From positions 124,001-188,000 of the forward strand of contig VWPU01019139.1 of assembly GCA_013398955.1 (NCBI GenBank): DNA of 64,000 nucleotides. Direction: 5' to 3'. Below the pieces are notes generated by a model. It did no database searches. It saw only the letters and a program-made list of their open reading frames with translations, and was not told the origin of the DNA. The position numbers and the translations under genes are program-made. This DNA comes from Callaeas wilsoni. Taxonomy: Eukaryota > Chordata > Aves > Passeriformes > Callaeidae. This document shows positions 49,003-60,980 of this stretch, one piece after another (position 1 is the first letter of the stretch; each line of letters starts with the position of its first letter).

Positions 49003-49030
49003 CTGTACAGAAGCAGAGGAGGTGGTTAGC
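49003..49030 (-). other. HS3ST4: 3' splice site of HS3ST4 terminal exon
   Basis: On the minus strand the AG at 49004-49003 directly precedes the exon. It is preceded by a pyrimidine-rich run (about 49005-49024). A CTAAC branch-point match lies at 49029-49025, which puts the branch adenosine (49026) about 23 nt before the AG. The position agrees with where similarity to the sulfotransferase family begins: Asn-Val-Met-Pro-Lys follows directly. The start is therefore an exon boundary, and the methionine in the open frame is not a translation start. Confidence 0.85.
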
Positions 49031-49189
49031 AAGGGGCCAGGCAGGGGTGGGGACCTTGTGCAGGTGTTGGTGGGACATGCAGGAGGAGGGATGCTGTCGC
49101 TCCTGTGTGACCCCCAAACCCAAGTCTTTCTGGCTTTGTTTCTTCTCAGCCCCTGGCCATGGCGGGGACTGAAAATGGAAAGTCAGCCT

Positions 49190-49748
49190 TGGTGACACAT
49201 TATGCAGACAATTTCCATAGGCGTATGTAGACCAAAGCTAATTGACACTAAACCTGCACAATACCTGCCTGTTCAGAAGCCATCTGCTCCCATTTGCTCA
49301 ATTAAGCCTATTCACTCCAGAGCCGTGTACGGAGCCGCGCAGTTCGGATTACACAGGACCTTTTTGTTATGATGACATGCTTTTAAATGTCTCGGCTAAT
49401 AAAACTTAATACAGAATAAGATCCCTTGCTTCTGGTACAATAATTAAATTTATTTACTATCTTGCATGTGAGAAAGAATGACTTTTCTTTTATCTCTAAT
49501 TCACATGCTCTGTCAATAATTAATTGCTGCTGGGTTTTGAGCTTCCTGTGCAAGCACTTTTATTAGCCAAAAGGAATTTGCCTACTGGATAAATTAGCAT
49601 GTAGCAAGATTTTCCTGGATAGCATATTATCATATTGTAAAATGAAACTGCAGTGAGATAGCAGTTATGTCTAAGAAAATGGAGAGGTAAATTCTTGTCC
49701 CAGTGCCACCAGTTAAGGATTATCATAGCCAGCCAGAGGGTTTTCAGT
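49190..49748. promoter_or_regulatory. Candidate intronic conserved element next to the HS3ST4 exon
   Basis: A 550-bp AT-rich stretch just upstream of the terminal exon. It has AAAGCTAATTGACAC, GCTCAATTAAGCC, TCAATAATTAATTGC and AAATTAGCATG. It stops where the CR1 fragment begins. It could be a splicing or transcription regulatory element of HS3ST4. Confidence 0.45.
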
Positions 49749-49750
49749 GA

Positions 49751-49815
49751 TCACAGAATCACAGAATAAACTGAGTTGGAAGGGACCCACAAGATGTCCC
49801 CTGCAAGAGCGTCAT
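49751..49815 (-). mobile_element. CR1 LINE 3'-end fragment, minus orientation
   Basis: TCACAGAATCACAGAAT followed by GAGTTGGAAGGGACCCACAAG is the reverse complement of a CR1 3' end. The tail repeats are at the left and the body runs to the right. Similarity fades after about 49800. It is a short 5'-truncated copy in the HS3ST4 intron, about 750 bp upstream of the terminal exon and in the gene's orientation. Confidence 0.85.
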
Positions 49816-52800
49816 AGCCTCGTTCACACCTGTCATGCTGCCAGGTGGCTCTGGGGCTGGAGGCTGTGCCACAGCCAGGGACCTGCCTGCTGCCCACACC
49901 CACCCGCACCGTGGCCCTGGCTGTGGGCAGCCCCAGCCCTGCCACAGTGCCAAGGAGGAGCAACGGGGTCGCTGGCCCAGGGAAGCACTCACAGCACTGG
50001 GCAGGTCTCCTGTGTCAGACACGGAGGATGGCGATGCCCACGGCCTTGCAGGATTATCCCTTTGTGTTGCAACTATTTTTAGTACAAACATATGGCAAGG
50101 AAATAATGTGAATAGGCTGGAAATGGCTCTGTCAGAGCACCTTGGGCAGCGACAGCCACAGTAATGCTGACGTCAGACTGCTGGGCCCCAGGAAGACCCA
50201 TTTCAGGAACCACGCAGCTGAAGCCTGGAGCAGAAGCAGATGACAGGCACAGCCCGCTAGATGTGCTCGTCAGTGTCACCTCATATTTGACTGCTAAAGG
50301 CATCAACTGGCTTTAATGCCCCTGTAATTTGTGTATTCATTGCTGGTGCCATCCAGCCCACCACGCTTGTTCTGCTGAGGTGCTTTCGGGGGCAGTGGGG
50401 GGTCTCCTGCCAAGGCAAGAGTGAGGGTGGATTTGGTGCTGCCACGGGGCTGCCAGTGTCCTCAGCATTTTGGGTGAAGAGGCTGGCTGGCATTCCTGTG
50501 GCTGCCCCTCTCCTGCTGCAGAACCTTTCCTGTTGCACAGTGTCAGCTTGAGTACCAGCAACGCAGCCTGCAGGGCTGCAGGACTTCAGCTCCCTGTCTC
50601 AGGGCCAGCATGCTGGTGGCCAGGCTTTATAGGGAAGCCCATCCCTCTGGCATCAGGTCTCGCTGGAGCTGCCTTCCCAGTGGCAAGGCGCCTGCAATCC
50701 CATCTTCTGCCCGGAGCACTCTGGTGCTTCATGCATGCCTTGTATCACCCACTTGAGTAGCAGTGACATGAAGGGAGCAAGGATTAGTCAGAATGATGCA
50801 TCTTGAGGTATTTATTCCTTTAAGAAAACCCTGAACAAATTAAAAGGGATGGGAGCACTTGGGGACTGCAGATGCTGCAGAATTACAGACCAGCTTCCCT
50901 GGGGAATCCAGTACTCGAATTTAACAGCCCTGTGGGAAGGAAGCAGCTTTTACGGCTATGCACATCACAGCAAGCCCCATGGTATGATCAGAGATGAGCC
51001 CTTGGGTGCCCACTGCTGTACTACAGAGGTGGAGGAGTGGGAGGTGCTGCCACGAGCAGCGCTGCTCCATGCCCACTCTCACAGCCCACGGCTATCAGCT
51101 GGTAGTGGAGGATGGGGAGCGACCCACCTGCAGCAAGGACAAGAGCCATGATGGTGTCCATTCCCCACAGCAGCAGCAGGTGCCTCAGGGCATTTCGTTT
51201 GTATAAAACAAACACACTGGGAGTTTATAAAAGCAGCATGAACAAACATGTCAATTACAACTGCCCCTTCAGATGATGTTACCATAATAAACAGGAGCCA
51301 AGAAATTGCAGAGCTAATAATCTGGAAGTGTTGCCACATTTAAGGACTGTGTTTAACTCTGTGCACAATAAAGACAAATGGATGGATGGATGGATGGATG
51401 GATGGATGGATGGATGGATGGATGGATGGATGGGCTGGCCCTGAGGAGAGACAATGGGGAAGCAGTGATCAAGGAAAAGAGGAGAAGCAGATTCAGCTTT
51501 CGCTATACAGTTTTAAGGATAAAGCTGGAAGCCACAGTGTGTCCTCAGGACACCCTGGCCCTGCAGAGTCCAGAACAACTGTGGCTCCAGGATGTACATA
51601 GAGAAAGGCTTTACCCCAAACTCTGCTGCGTTTCAGAGGCCCTCCCCATGTGCTGCCCTACCAGGGCAGGTGCCGTGCTACACTGTGCAGGCGAAGGAGG
51701 CTTGAGCCTGCAGCCCTAGCGCCAGGTGCCCTACGTGCAGCCGGTGGCACACGATAACTGCTGCCAAACAGAGAGTGGCACATGGCACTGCCAGCTCCTG
51801 CTGCTGGGAATAACAAGGGTGTTAAAGCTGGAGCAGTCGAGCCTCTGGCACGGCAGGAGTGCTCCTCAGAGCAGTTAACCTTCACAGAGCTGCTGCCATG
51901 TGCTCTGCCCTAATTGCGTGTGTGCCGATGGAATTCTAACCAGCTCTGTGTGTGCAGGCAGAGCGACGCTCCGCATCGCTCTCCTGCAGTGGCTGATGCA
52001 GAACAGTTTGCAGTGTGGGGCTAGGGCTTTGCTCCCTTTGGAACACACTTTGGCTTTCCCTGCAGTGTTAGTGTCTCTTTCGAGGCCAGTCTGGCTGCTG
52101 AAGAAGCATGGCCACGCAGTGGCTGCACCCGACATGCCTCCACGGGGCAGTGCGCGAGGTGAAGTGCTGGAATGGGACATGTCCACGCGTGGCTCTGCCA
52201 CCGGGGTCTCCCCATCTGCACCTCTTCTCTCTCCATCCACTGCTCACCTGAAAAAGGGGAGTGATGCCAACAAGCCACTGGCAGGAGCTCCGCTGCCACA
52301 GGCATGAACAAACCCTCTGCTCCCTTACGGGATGGGCGTCATCCCCTTGTGCTTCTTGGTGCAGCATCACTCCACTGTGCAATGCCAAAACAAAACTGTC
52401 ATGCTGTGCTTGGACCAAGGAATTACCTCGTCCTCCAAGCAGATGATCCAATATAAATTATTGAGTACTCGCTTGGACTTTTGATATTTCTCTCCTTTCC
52501 TGTTCATTCCCCAGTGCTGTGCCCAGAGGCTGAGGAGGGCCAGACCGCTCTGTGCGCCCTCGGCACCCCTGAGCTGCACAGGGCCTTGCTGCTGTCACTC
52601 CTTCAGGTTTCTGCTCTGTTCATGGAAGGCCCCCAGCCACTGTGGGTGGCAGGCAGGACAGCTGGCTTCCGCCCGCCCTGGCTCGGAGCAGAGGCCGGCT
52701 CTAAGCCCTCACTGGGAAAATGTGCTGTAGTAATTGTTCTTAACTGCTGGCTTCAAACAAGCTCTTTATTTTCAAAGGATACATTTTATAAATTTGAGAA

Positions 52801-53159
52801 TTTGCATGTTGCCAAAATCCCCTTGTGGTTTATTTAAATCCAGATTATCTTGTTTATTCCTTCAGTCACAGCTGTCATTTATCTCTGTGTAGGCAGCTTG
52901 TTCACGATGTTGCAGGTTTCCTGCAATCCCACTCAAAACGAGTCTTTGTTAACTGTATTTTCATGTTCTCAACAAGAGAAAAAAGTTCATAGCAACTCCC
53001 AGGGCTTGGGGAATCGCAGAGGAGGACAGAGATTTGCACAGCTGCCATGGAAAGAGGAAATGGCCAGGTGCTGCAAGTGTCACCTGCCCACAGAGCTCCT
53101 CTCTGCTGCTCCTAGGGGTGGAGCAAACAGCTGCCTTTGTCTTCTGAAAAGACAAACAT
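49816..53159. other. Intronic GC-rich spacer with (ATGG)14
   Basis: Nothing beyond the microsatellite and short chance open frames. An AT-richer piece at 51190-51370 has no distinctive motif. Confidence 0.5.
51378..51433 (+). repeat. (ATGG)14 microsatellite
   Basis: Fourteen perfect tandem copies of ATGG (56 bp) with no interruption, inside the HS3ST4 intron. A pure tetranucleotide array of this length is usually length-polymorphic. The Met-Asp-Gly-Trp repeats in overlapping open frames are an artefact of the array. Confidence 0.98.
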
Positions 53160-53655
53160 GAATCCTTTTTTTTTTTATTATTAACACATTCCGGTATAAT
53201 TGCTTGAGCTGTCAGCTGTGACCTGCCAGTAATTCAGCAGGCGTGGGACTTTCAAGGGGAGAACGGCATTGCAACTGAGCCCGCAGTCTGCATTAAAAGC
53301 AGAACCCATTTGCTATAAGCCCCCGAGTCAAATCTCTTGTTGAATTTGTTCAAACATAAATTTACAGCTGAATTTACATAGGTTTAATGTTTTATAATCT
53401 TTTCGGTCTGTGAATCTACATTCAAGAGTGAGTGCATTAGCTCAGAAATATTGTGCTTAACGCTGAAAATAATTTTAATCTCTCCAAAGTCCAATCCTTT
53501 GCACATCACTAAACCTCAGAAGCCAATCCCTTCTAATAAGAGACACAAAACTTGCATCTGTCGCTGCCTAATAGATTCACATTGCTCTAATTCAAACAGC
53601 TCACATATGTCTGTTAAAAAACACTAAACGCAAATTATAAAGCCCTTTCAGAAAA
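53160..53655. promoter_or_regulatory. Candidate intronic conserved element
   Basis: About 490 bp of AT-rich, repeat-poor sequence after an 11-T run (53166-53176). Motifs include CCAGTAATTCAGCAGG, GAAAATAATTTTAATC, CCTAATAGATTCACATTG and TCTAATTCAAACAG. No coding frame of note. Confidence 0.5.
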
Positions 53656-56600
53656 GCGGGTGCCAGCTCAGACTGGGGACCAAAAGAACATCAACCATCC
53701 CCAGGAGACTCACTGGAAGACTTTAATGGTTAGGAATCTGGTGGCTGGGAGAAGGGCTTGAACCACCCCTCTCTGTGACCTGTGGTCTGCTTCTGCAGGG
53801 CTTATAACCCCAAATTAATGGCTGCCTATACTGTTGGTTTCCCTCTCCAAGACAAGGAGAGGGAAGGTTTCCCTCTTCCCAGAGTTTCCAAAGCCATTCA
53901 ATGTCCATGCAGAACACTCTTGTGAGGGGCAGTCTGGGATTGCAAAGACGTGTCCTTGCTCTGTGCCAGCCATGTCCCTGCTGAGTTTCTCCCCAGTGTC
54001 CTCCAGGCCGTGCAGAATGCGGGAGCTCAGGACACTACAGCTGGAGTGGAGGCAGCCCCGGATGCCAGTGCAGCCGTGGAATAAGAAGCAGCTGGGGCTT
54101 GGGAGTGTCTCAGTGCCCTCAGCAGGGCCAGCCATTCTCCCAGTGCTGCCAGGGCTGGCTGGAGCCGTCCATCCATCTGTCCGCTACATGGGCCGGATGG
54201 AGCGCGGTCCCGGGTTGCCATACCAACGCAGGTGCTATCTCGTGTTGACTAACTGAGAGCTGATCTGATCAGAGAATGGCAGCTTGGAGTTTCCATGGCA
54301 ACCGAGATGCCAAATTGGAAATGGTGTCAATAGCAAAGGTATCTGAGAGGCGGTAAGTGGCGCAGGGGGCAGTGCCTGGCAGGGGCTGCGGGCACCCCAG
54401 TGGGTATCTACCTACACCGGCTGCCCATGGCTCCTGCTCCTGGGCTGGTGGGACGGCTCGGGGCACCCCACAGCAGCTCAGCTGCATCTCAGGTGCCACG
54501 CCCAGGACCCCCATTTCACGGGGCACAGCTCCCCTACTCCCTCCCTCGCTGTCCTCCTCGTCTGCTGTCCTGGCAGCCGTGTCAAGGGGTCGGTGCTGCT
54601 CACCGCAGCAATCCGCAAAGGACTTGGCTCCGCAGCCCAGGAGCTCAGGGCATGTGCCTGGAGGGAGGATGCCACTCAGGAGCACCATTCGAGCCACGCT
54701 CCCAGACACTGAGGAAAATGCCTTTGGAGCACAGTCTATTTCACAATATCACCTAGTCTTGAGTCCAACAATCACAATGAAAGGGCTTCTGTGTCTCCAC
54801 AAAATGCAAAATCTTTAACGGCTCATTGGCATGTGCTTAAGTTGGCCTGGATAAGAAGTTACTCCTGAGAACCTGCTATTGATTCTGTCAAGGATTCAAA
54901 GGTTTTATAGGCATCGCTCAAGATCTCTTTAGTACTTGTACCTTCTTAATGGCTCTCATCACCGATAGAACTGGAAACATCCCCCAGCACCCTGGGAAGC
55001 AGCTGTCTCTGTGCCAGGAGTTGGAGCCACGCTGCTGCCAAGGAGCGTGGCCTCCCTCCACACGGCCGGGCAAGCCTCCTTGGCACCCTGAGGGGACAGC
55101 CCTTCTGTGGCTCCTCCGGGGTCTTTTAGAAGATGGGGCAGATACTGGGGCTAGGGAAAGGGGTGGGGGGCAAATTGCACCCAGGAAGTCTCCTCTCCTC
55201 CTACCACTATGCAACAAAATCAGTGGGCAGGTGGTTGAGTAGCAGACAAAAATATAAATATGCTCTGATTTCACTGGGACCATCTGGCTCCGGCATGATA
55301 GGTGGGTAGGAATGCTATAATCATGGAGCAGAGTACTAAGCTCATCCATTAAAGTCTTTTAGCAGAAGCAACTATGGAACCTGTATTAATCCAGCAATGC
55401 TTTGTGAACGGACATCACAAGGTTAGATCCATTCAGCTGCAATTAAAACCAACCCTCACTGATCAGGCTAGCTGGGAGAGCTGCTGCAGCACTGTGTTCC
55501 CCAAGGCTCTCATGAGTATAGACTGTTGATACTTGCACAATGTAATCTGAAATTATGATCCTAATGCTAGATGTTGCTTTCTTCTGTTCTTTCCTCAAGT
55601 GGATCTCCTCTGGGACATGGCTGCTGCCTTGTGCCGAAATCCCTTGCCTGTCAGTGCACAGCTCTCGCACAAATTGGACAGGCTCAGGTTAGTGCTGTGG
55701 GGGTCCTGATAGGGAAGTGCCTGATGTGCTTCCTGATGGGGACTGCCCTTCCCCACTGCCCTCCTCACCAGCAGCTGCAGGATGTACAGGGGCATGCTGG
55801 CTCCTGCACTTGGGGAGCTCCTGGCAAGGCTGGGAGCATCTCAGCACATCTCAGCACAGCATACACCTCCTCAGGTGTCACAAACAACCCTCGGCACTGC
55901 TTGACTTTGACTGCGCAAAGGACCCTCAGCTCTATGGATGGAGATGCGTATTCAGTGTGACATTGTTTGACCAGGAATAAATTTGGCCCAATCTCTCCAA
56001 TTTTAGTGCAAGATTTTTTGTTGGTCAGCAGTCAGCCATGAAACAGTTTGTGAAAAAGGCTGGAAATGCATATTTCTAACCTCTCTGCTGCCAAAACTAT
56101 TTTGACTAAGTCTCACTACCATTCTCTACAGAAGCGCCATGATCCTATTCACAGGGAATCTCTCAGTGTCTTCTACTGGATTTAATTACTGTATTAGTCA
56201 CAGTAATAGCAAAGCAGCCCTAGTCTGAGCCCCTCACACAGCACTGGAATGAGGACTCATGGGCAGCCAGGGGTGAGTCCTGCCTCCTCTTACTGAGGAT
56301 GCTCAAGTCAAGGTAGTCTGCCCCCAGTCCAGATTTCCCTTCAACACAGGAGTTCAAGTCCCCTCGGTGCCAGTTCACTCACTTTCCACTGTTTTTTGCC
56401 TGCCCCATGCCAGTCCTCAGCTGCGGGGCAGAGCTACATGAAATGCTGATGCACATGCTATCTCTGCTTGCAGGACAGAAACCCTCTCTAAACCATGCAA
56501 CCCAGTGCACCTTGCTGGCAGCAGTCATCGCACACCTTCTCTTCCCAATCCCCTGGGATTCCCGATCTGGGAGTTCAGTACCAACATGCAGCAGGACGAG

Positions 56601-57944
56601 CCCCCAGCACCAGCTGTGTTCCTCCTGACCCAAGCAGAGAAACAGGAGCCCACATGGATACCCATGCAGGACTGCTCCCACCCAGCTCAGCCTTGATGGT
56701 TGCTAAGTGATGCCTGTGGAAGTTTCAAGACTGTCAATAATAGATGCTGTTGGTATTGCAGGCTGTGGTTCCTGCAACAGCCAGTTGGATGTGGGAAAGC
56801 TACAACTCATGGGGAGAGTGGGACGTGCACACCGTGCAGCTGACACCTAACGCTGATCAGACCCAACTGGGTGGTTCAAACCACTCCAGTCTCCCAAAGA
56901 CGGGATGAGCCCTTCCCAAAGAAGGCCAGGGAAATAAAATATTAAAATATAGTGGTTTGGAGCTGCATATCCTGAGGAGTCCTTTTTCATCCTCTGGAAA
57001 ATTTAATTCTACCAGGAAAAACACCCTGGCAATAATGGCTGCCTAACTGAAAGCACCACGGCTGTATCATACTAAAAGCTTTTCAGGAAAAAGAGTAAAT
57101 AAATTCCATTCTTCAGATGCATCTGGATGCTATCCTAACGCAGTGCCAGAGTAATAGGTAAGCCATCAACAGCTAAAAGGCTGGGAATTGTTATGGAGGA
57201 GCAATACTGCCAAATAGGCTGAAAACAGCAGTAATCGTTCCCATCCTGAGCTGAGCTCCAGCACCACTGGCAGCTGGGGATGGGAGAGGGCCGCCTGCCC
57301 TCCTGCCAGAGGGACCAGCATAAAAAGGCTGAACACAGAACCACCATCAAGGCTGCCACAGGAGCCTCAGGCTGGTCAGAGGTGGTGGCCAGGAGCATGT
57401 CCCTCTGCACCTTCACACCTGCAGTTACCTGTTCCTTTTCTAGTTGTCAATGAGACAGATCCATGCAAGCCATCAGTGCTGCAGGCAGAGCAGCTGAAGG
57501 GGCAGGTGGGGAGGTGAGGGGCTCTCAGCAGTTGCTGGAGGTAGCAAAGCCAGCTCCAAACCCCTCCACAGACACACGGAGTGGCAAGATCTTCCCAGCT
57601 GCATTAGCCTCTCAACTGTCTAAACCACAATATCCCACTGTTTAATCTACAGTGGACCAGTGTTTGCATCCAGCCTCTGGAGCCCAGCAGATGCCCTGGG
57701 CAGAGCCCCAGTGCTCCCCTTGCTATTGCAGGCAGCAATGCACACCAAAGCCCCAGCCCCTTCTCTGCCTCCTCCCCATGCAAGTGGGAACCACATCAGT
57801 CCCAGCATCAGACAAGTCCTGTGGTGGCCAAGGCATCTCCCAAAACAACTGCCAAGGACTACACAGATCCAAGACTCCTCCATTCCCACCCCAGAGCTGC
57901 TCCTCTGCCCCTGGAGGGAGTGATGCCAGCCAGGCTGCTGCAGA
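53656..57944. other. Intronic spacer, no exon seen
   Basis: GC-moderate sequence with the G-quadruplex motif at 55147. Open frames of up to 153 codons on both strands lack recognisable domains and splice context. Confidence 0.5.
55147..55170 (+). other. G-quadruplex motif
   Basis: Four G runs (GGGG, GGG, GGGG, GGGGGG) are separated by loops of 3, 3 and 1 bases. This fits the strict short-loop G-quadruplex pattern. It lies on the strand opposite to the HS3ST4 sense strand, that is the template strand, within the intron. Confidence 0.75.
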
Positions 57945-58540
57945 GGGCACAGCTATTTATTATTTGCTTCTGTTGATTATTTTGGGGTTTAAGTTCATTT
58001 ATTATGTATGCAAGAATGGTAATACACTGGCATCTGAATGTCTTTTAGGCATACAATATCCTTATTATTCAAAGTGGTTTTTCCTCCATAATTGAGTGGT
58101 TTACCTTATTATTACACTATGTTAATGATCCAGCATTTCCATTTTTCTATAGGATGCTTAATTGTAAGCAAAGTGCAATCAGAATCAGAGATGCCATGTG
58201 TAATTCACAGCATCATAATAACAGCCAGAATTGCAGGAACGAAGTACCAAAATAAGTAACAGTGGGGAGAAAGCCGCCCTGAAAACCCCCAGGAAGCTGC
58301 TCTGTGCTGGGACAGAGCCCGCCCACCCAGGATCCTCTCCCCAAACTCTGACAGTTTGGGCATTAACAGAGATAGAGTGCTATTGATATCAGTTTGTACA
58401 TTTAATCAGGTTTTTTTTGCAGTTTTCAGCGAGATGTGAACTATATCCCTGTCCAAGGCATTTGGTTCAAATCAGCTGAGACAGAGAATAATCAAGATTT
58501 ATGATTCTCATTCTGACTCGGATCACACAGTCAGTGCAAA
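57945..58540. promoter_or_regulatory. Candidate intronic conserved element
   Basis: AT-rich sequence with TTGATTATTTTGGGG, CATAATTGAGTGG, GTTAATGATCCAGC, GCTTAATTGTAAGC and GTGTAATTCACAGC. It has an interrupting GC-rich segment near 58270-58340. Confidence 0.45.
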
Positions 58541-59744
58541 CGGTACAGCAGTGCTTCCTCCCTGAGCCCCAGTGACATCCCTCTGCTTGCCCTCACACAG
58601 TGATTTAACGTCCATCCCAGGGACTGTCACGATGCTGCTGCAGCTCCAGCTGCAGGTGACTCTGGGTTGCCTCCACTATCCCCAGGGGCGGCACTTGAGA
58701 GGCACTGCAACCTATTTCGGGTTGGTTGGCAGAAATCAGTGAAACAGCACTTTGCAAAAACTCATTTGCTGTGCCTCCCAGCACAGCCTAGAGCAGCCTG
58801 GAGCAGGAGCAGCCTGTGGCATGTCTGACCTCTCTTACCCAAGGCATCCCTGCTGGGGAAGCACACTGGGGGTTCTCACAGGTGAACCACACCTACCCCT
58901 GCAAGAGTCAGGGGCCCAGGAGCAAAGTGAGCACTGGGACTGCACAGGGAAGGGCCAGGGATGGCTCAGGAGGCAGCTCCCAGCAGCAGCAAGGGCCGTC
59001 CGCACATCCAGCAGGCAGTTCCATTTCCAGGGGCTCAGCAGCAGCCCAGGGAGTCAGAGCTCTCCAAGCGCTCAGCTGGGAAGTGAATGTTTAGATAAAA
59101 ATTAAATAATCCAAAACCAACTCTAATAAAACCAGCCAGGTGATGGAAACAGCAATGGTCAGGCAATTTTCAAGCCATTTTGAAGTCAGCCATGCTGTGT
59201 GTTGCTGGCTGGCCAGAGTGTGCTGTCGCTGGCCCTTGGGATGCTCTGGTGGGCCCTTGCCCAGACATCTGCTCCCATCAGTACAAGATGGATGTGAGCC
59301 CAGGCCAGGCAGTTCAGCCACAACTGCGGAGGAAGGTCCTGGCAGATTCATACTGCCCGGCAGACCTGGGAGTTCCCCTCTCTGGGCAGCACAGCCCCAG
59401 CATCTCAGCCCATAAAACCCCATATCACGTGTGTGGTTCATGGAAAGAGAGTGCTGTGATCCTGGTGCCGAGAGCTCAGCAGTGGATCCATCCAGGAATG
59501 GGGTGATGGGAGCTCCATCTTGCTAGAGGGCTGGGACAGGGAGCGTAGGCTCTTCCTGCCTCCCGCATGGCTGGTAACGAAGGCAGCTGCACGGCAGCCG
59601 CGGAGGGCTGTGCCGCCGGTACTCGCTGCTACCGCTGCCCTACAGGGGCCCTGTCGTGTTCTGTCTCATCAGGGTTTGCTGAGCCACCTTTCCCCACACA
59701 CTGTGCGGCACCACTCAGGGTTAGCCAGGGCTCTCCGTTAATTC

Positions 59745-60135
59745 ACACATGTAGCGTAACATCCAAGTGAGTGAAAAAACAGCCCAGTGCCACTCCAGTC
59801 AATAGAGTAAACAATTCCTGGTTTGGATAAACAGAATTACTAGTGTTGAAGAGCTCTGGGCAGCACTGCACAGTCTGATTAGTGTAAATGCTAAACACAA
59901 ACCAATTAACACTCTCTAAGTCTGCTTATCTCATGTCACTTAGTGCTAAAATAAAGGCTAACACTAAATACACACATTGATTTAGCCATTAAATCTAACA
60001 TCACTCAAAACAGCTCATTATATCACTGAGAAACAAATAAAGTCACCTGAATTTTCAGAAGCTGCTGTATTATGAGCAATGACTCAATTGCTCCATCCAG
60101 CACTAGGGAGTCACTGTTCATACTGAGAACAGACT
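59745..60135. promoter_or_regulatory. Candidate intronic conserved element
   Basis: AT-rich, with GAGTAAACAATTCC and GGATAAACAG (forkhead-like), CTGATTAGTG, CCAATTAACAC and GATTTAGCCATTAAATC. It is flanked by GC-rich sequence. Confidence 0.4.
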
Positions 60136-60474
60136 GATACAGCTTCACCCAAAAATCAAACCCAGGCTGCAGGCAGAGGTGACAGATGACACCCCTGCAA
60201 CACCTCAGGCAGTGCTGCTGTGAAAGCACTTGGAGCTGGCCTGGTGCTGTGCCACCTGCTACAGTGCCCGGGTACAAACATCACCATCACTAAGAACACG
60301 ATTGCTTGGCTGGTGCCAGCCACAAATCCCAGGCATCCATTGGCTCTGCTAAGGAAGAGGAAAGACTCACCACAGTCCCAGCAAACCCCACCAGGTACCA
60401 GTGCACTTTTCAAGAGCACAGCCAGCACTGACAGAACACCCACCTCAGTCCCTGAAGAACCAAAGCTACTTTGG

Positions 60475-60980
60475 GTTTGATTTGGGCTTTATATGCTTCT
60501 TCAACCAGAAATTATTGAAAGCTGGTGTGTGGGAAGCTGACGATAGGAATAGCCTGTCTGGGGGTATCCTGAACTAATGAGCACAGGGAGCAGGCAGGGA
60601 AGGATGTGTGGATGTTAGCAGGCAGTGTGAGATGTTTACATTCCTAATTACAAGGGCTAATTCTTCGCTTTGGCCAGGTATCCCTTCTGCAGACAAGGTT
60701 AATGGGATGTGAGAGGCCACAGCTGCCACAGCGCCAAGTGAGGAGGACAGGCAAGTGAAAGCAGCATTAATCAGCAAGGATCCATGCAAAAATGGTTATC
60801 TCAAGCTGTTTGGAGGCATGGAGTAAAAATAAATCTCCTCGAGTTTAATATTCTGCCAGTCAGCTCCTTTTTGTAGGTGGAATCTATTAAAAATTATCTT
60901 TCTGCTAAAATGCTCAAGTATTTTTGACATTTAACAGCTTGCTTTGAGCAAAAAGGTGCAATAAATACATAGGAGAGCTA
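60475..60980. promoter_or_regulatory. Weaker AT-rich intronic island
   Basis: Moderately AT-rich, with CCTAATTACAAGGGCTAATTC and later GTTTAATATTCTG and TTAAAAATTATC. It is broken by GC-rich pieces and is a lower-confidence regulatory candidate. Confidence 0.3.

Noticed and set aside
48582..49172. Plus-strand open frames opposite the HS3ST4 exon
   Set aside because: They are antisense shadows of the real sulfotransferase coding sequence.
51378..51719. Open frames with Met-Asp-Gly-Trp repeats
   Set aside because: Produced entirely by the ATGG microsatellite.
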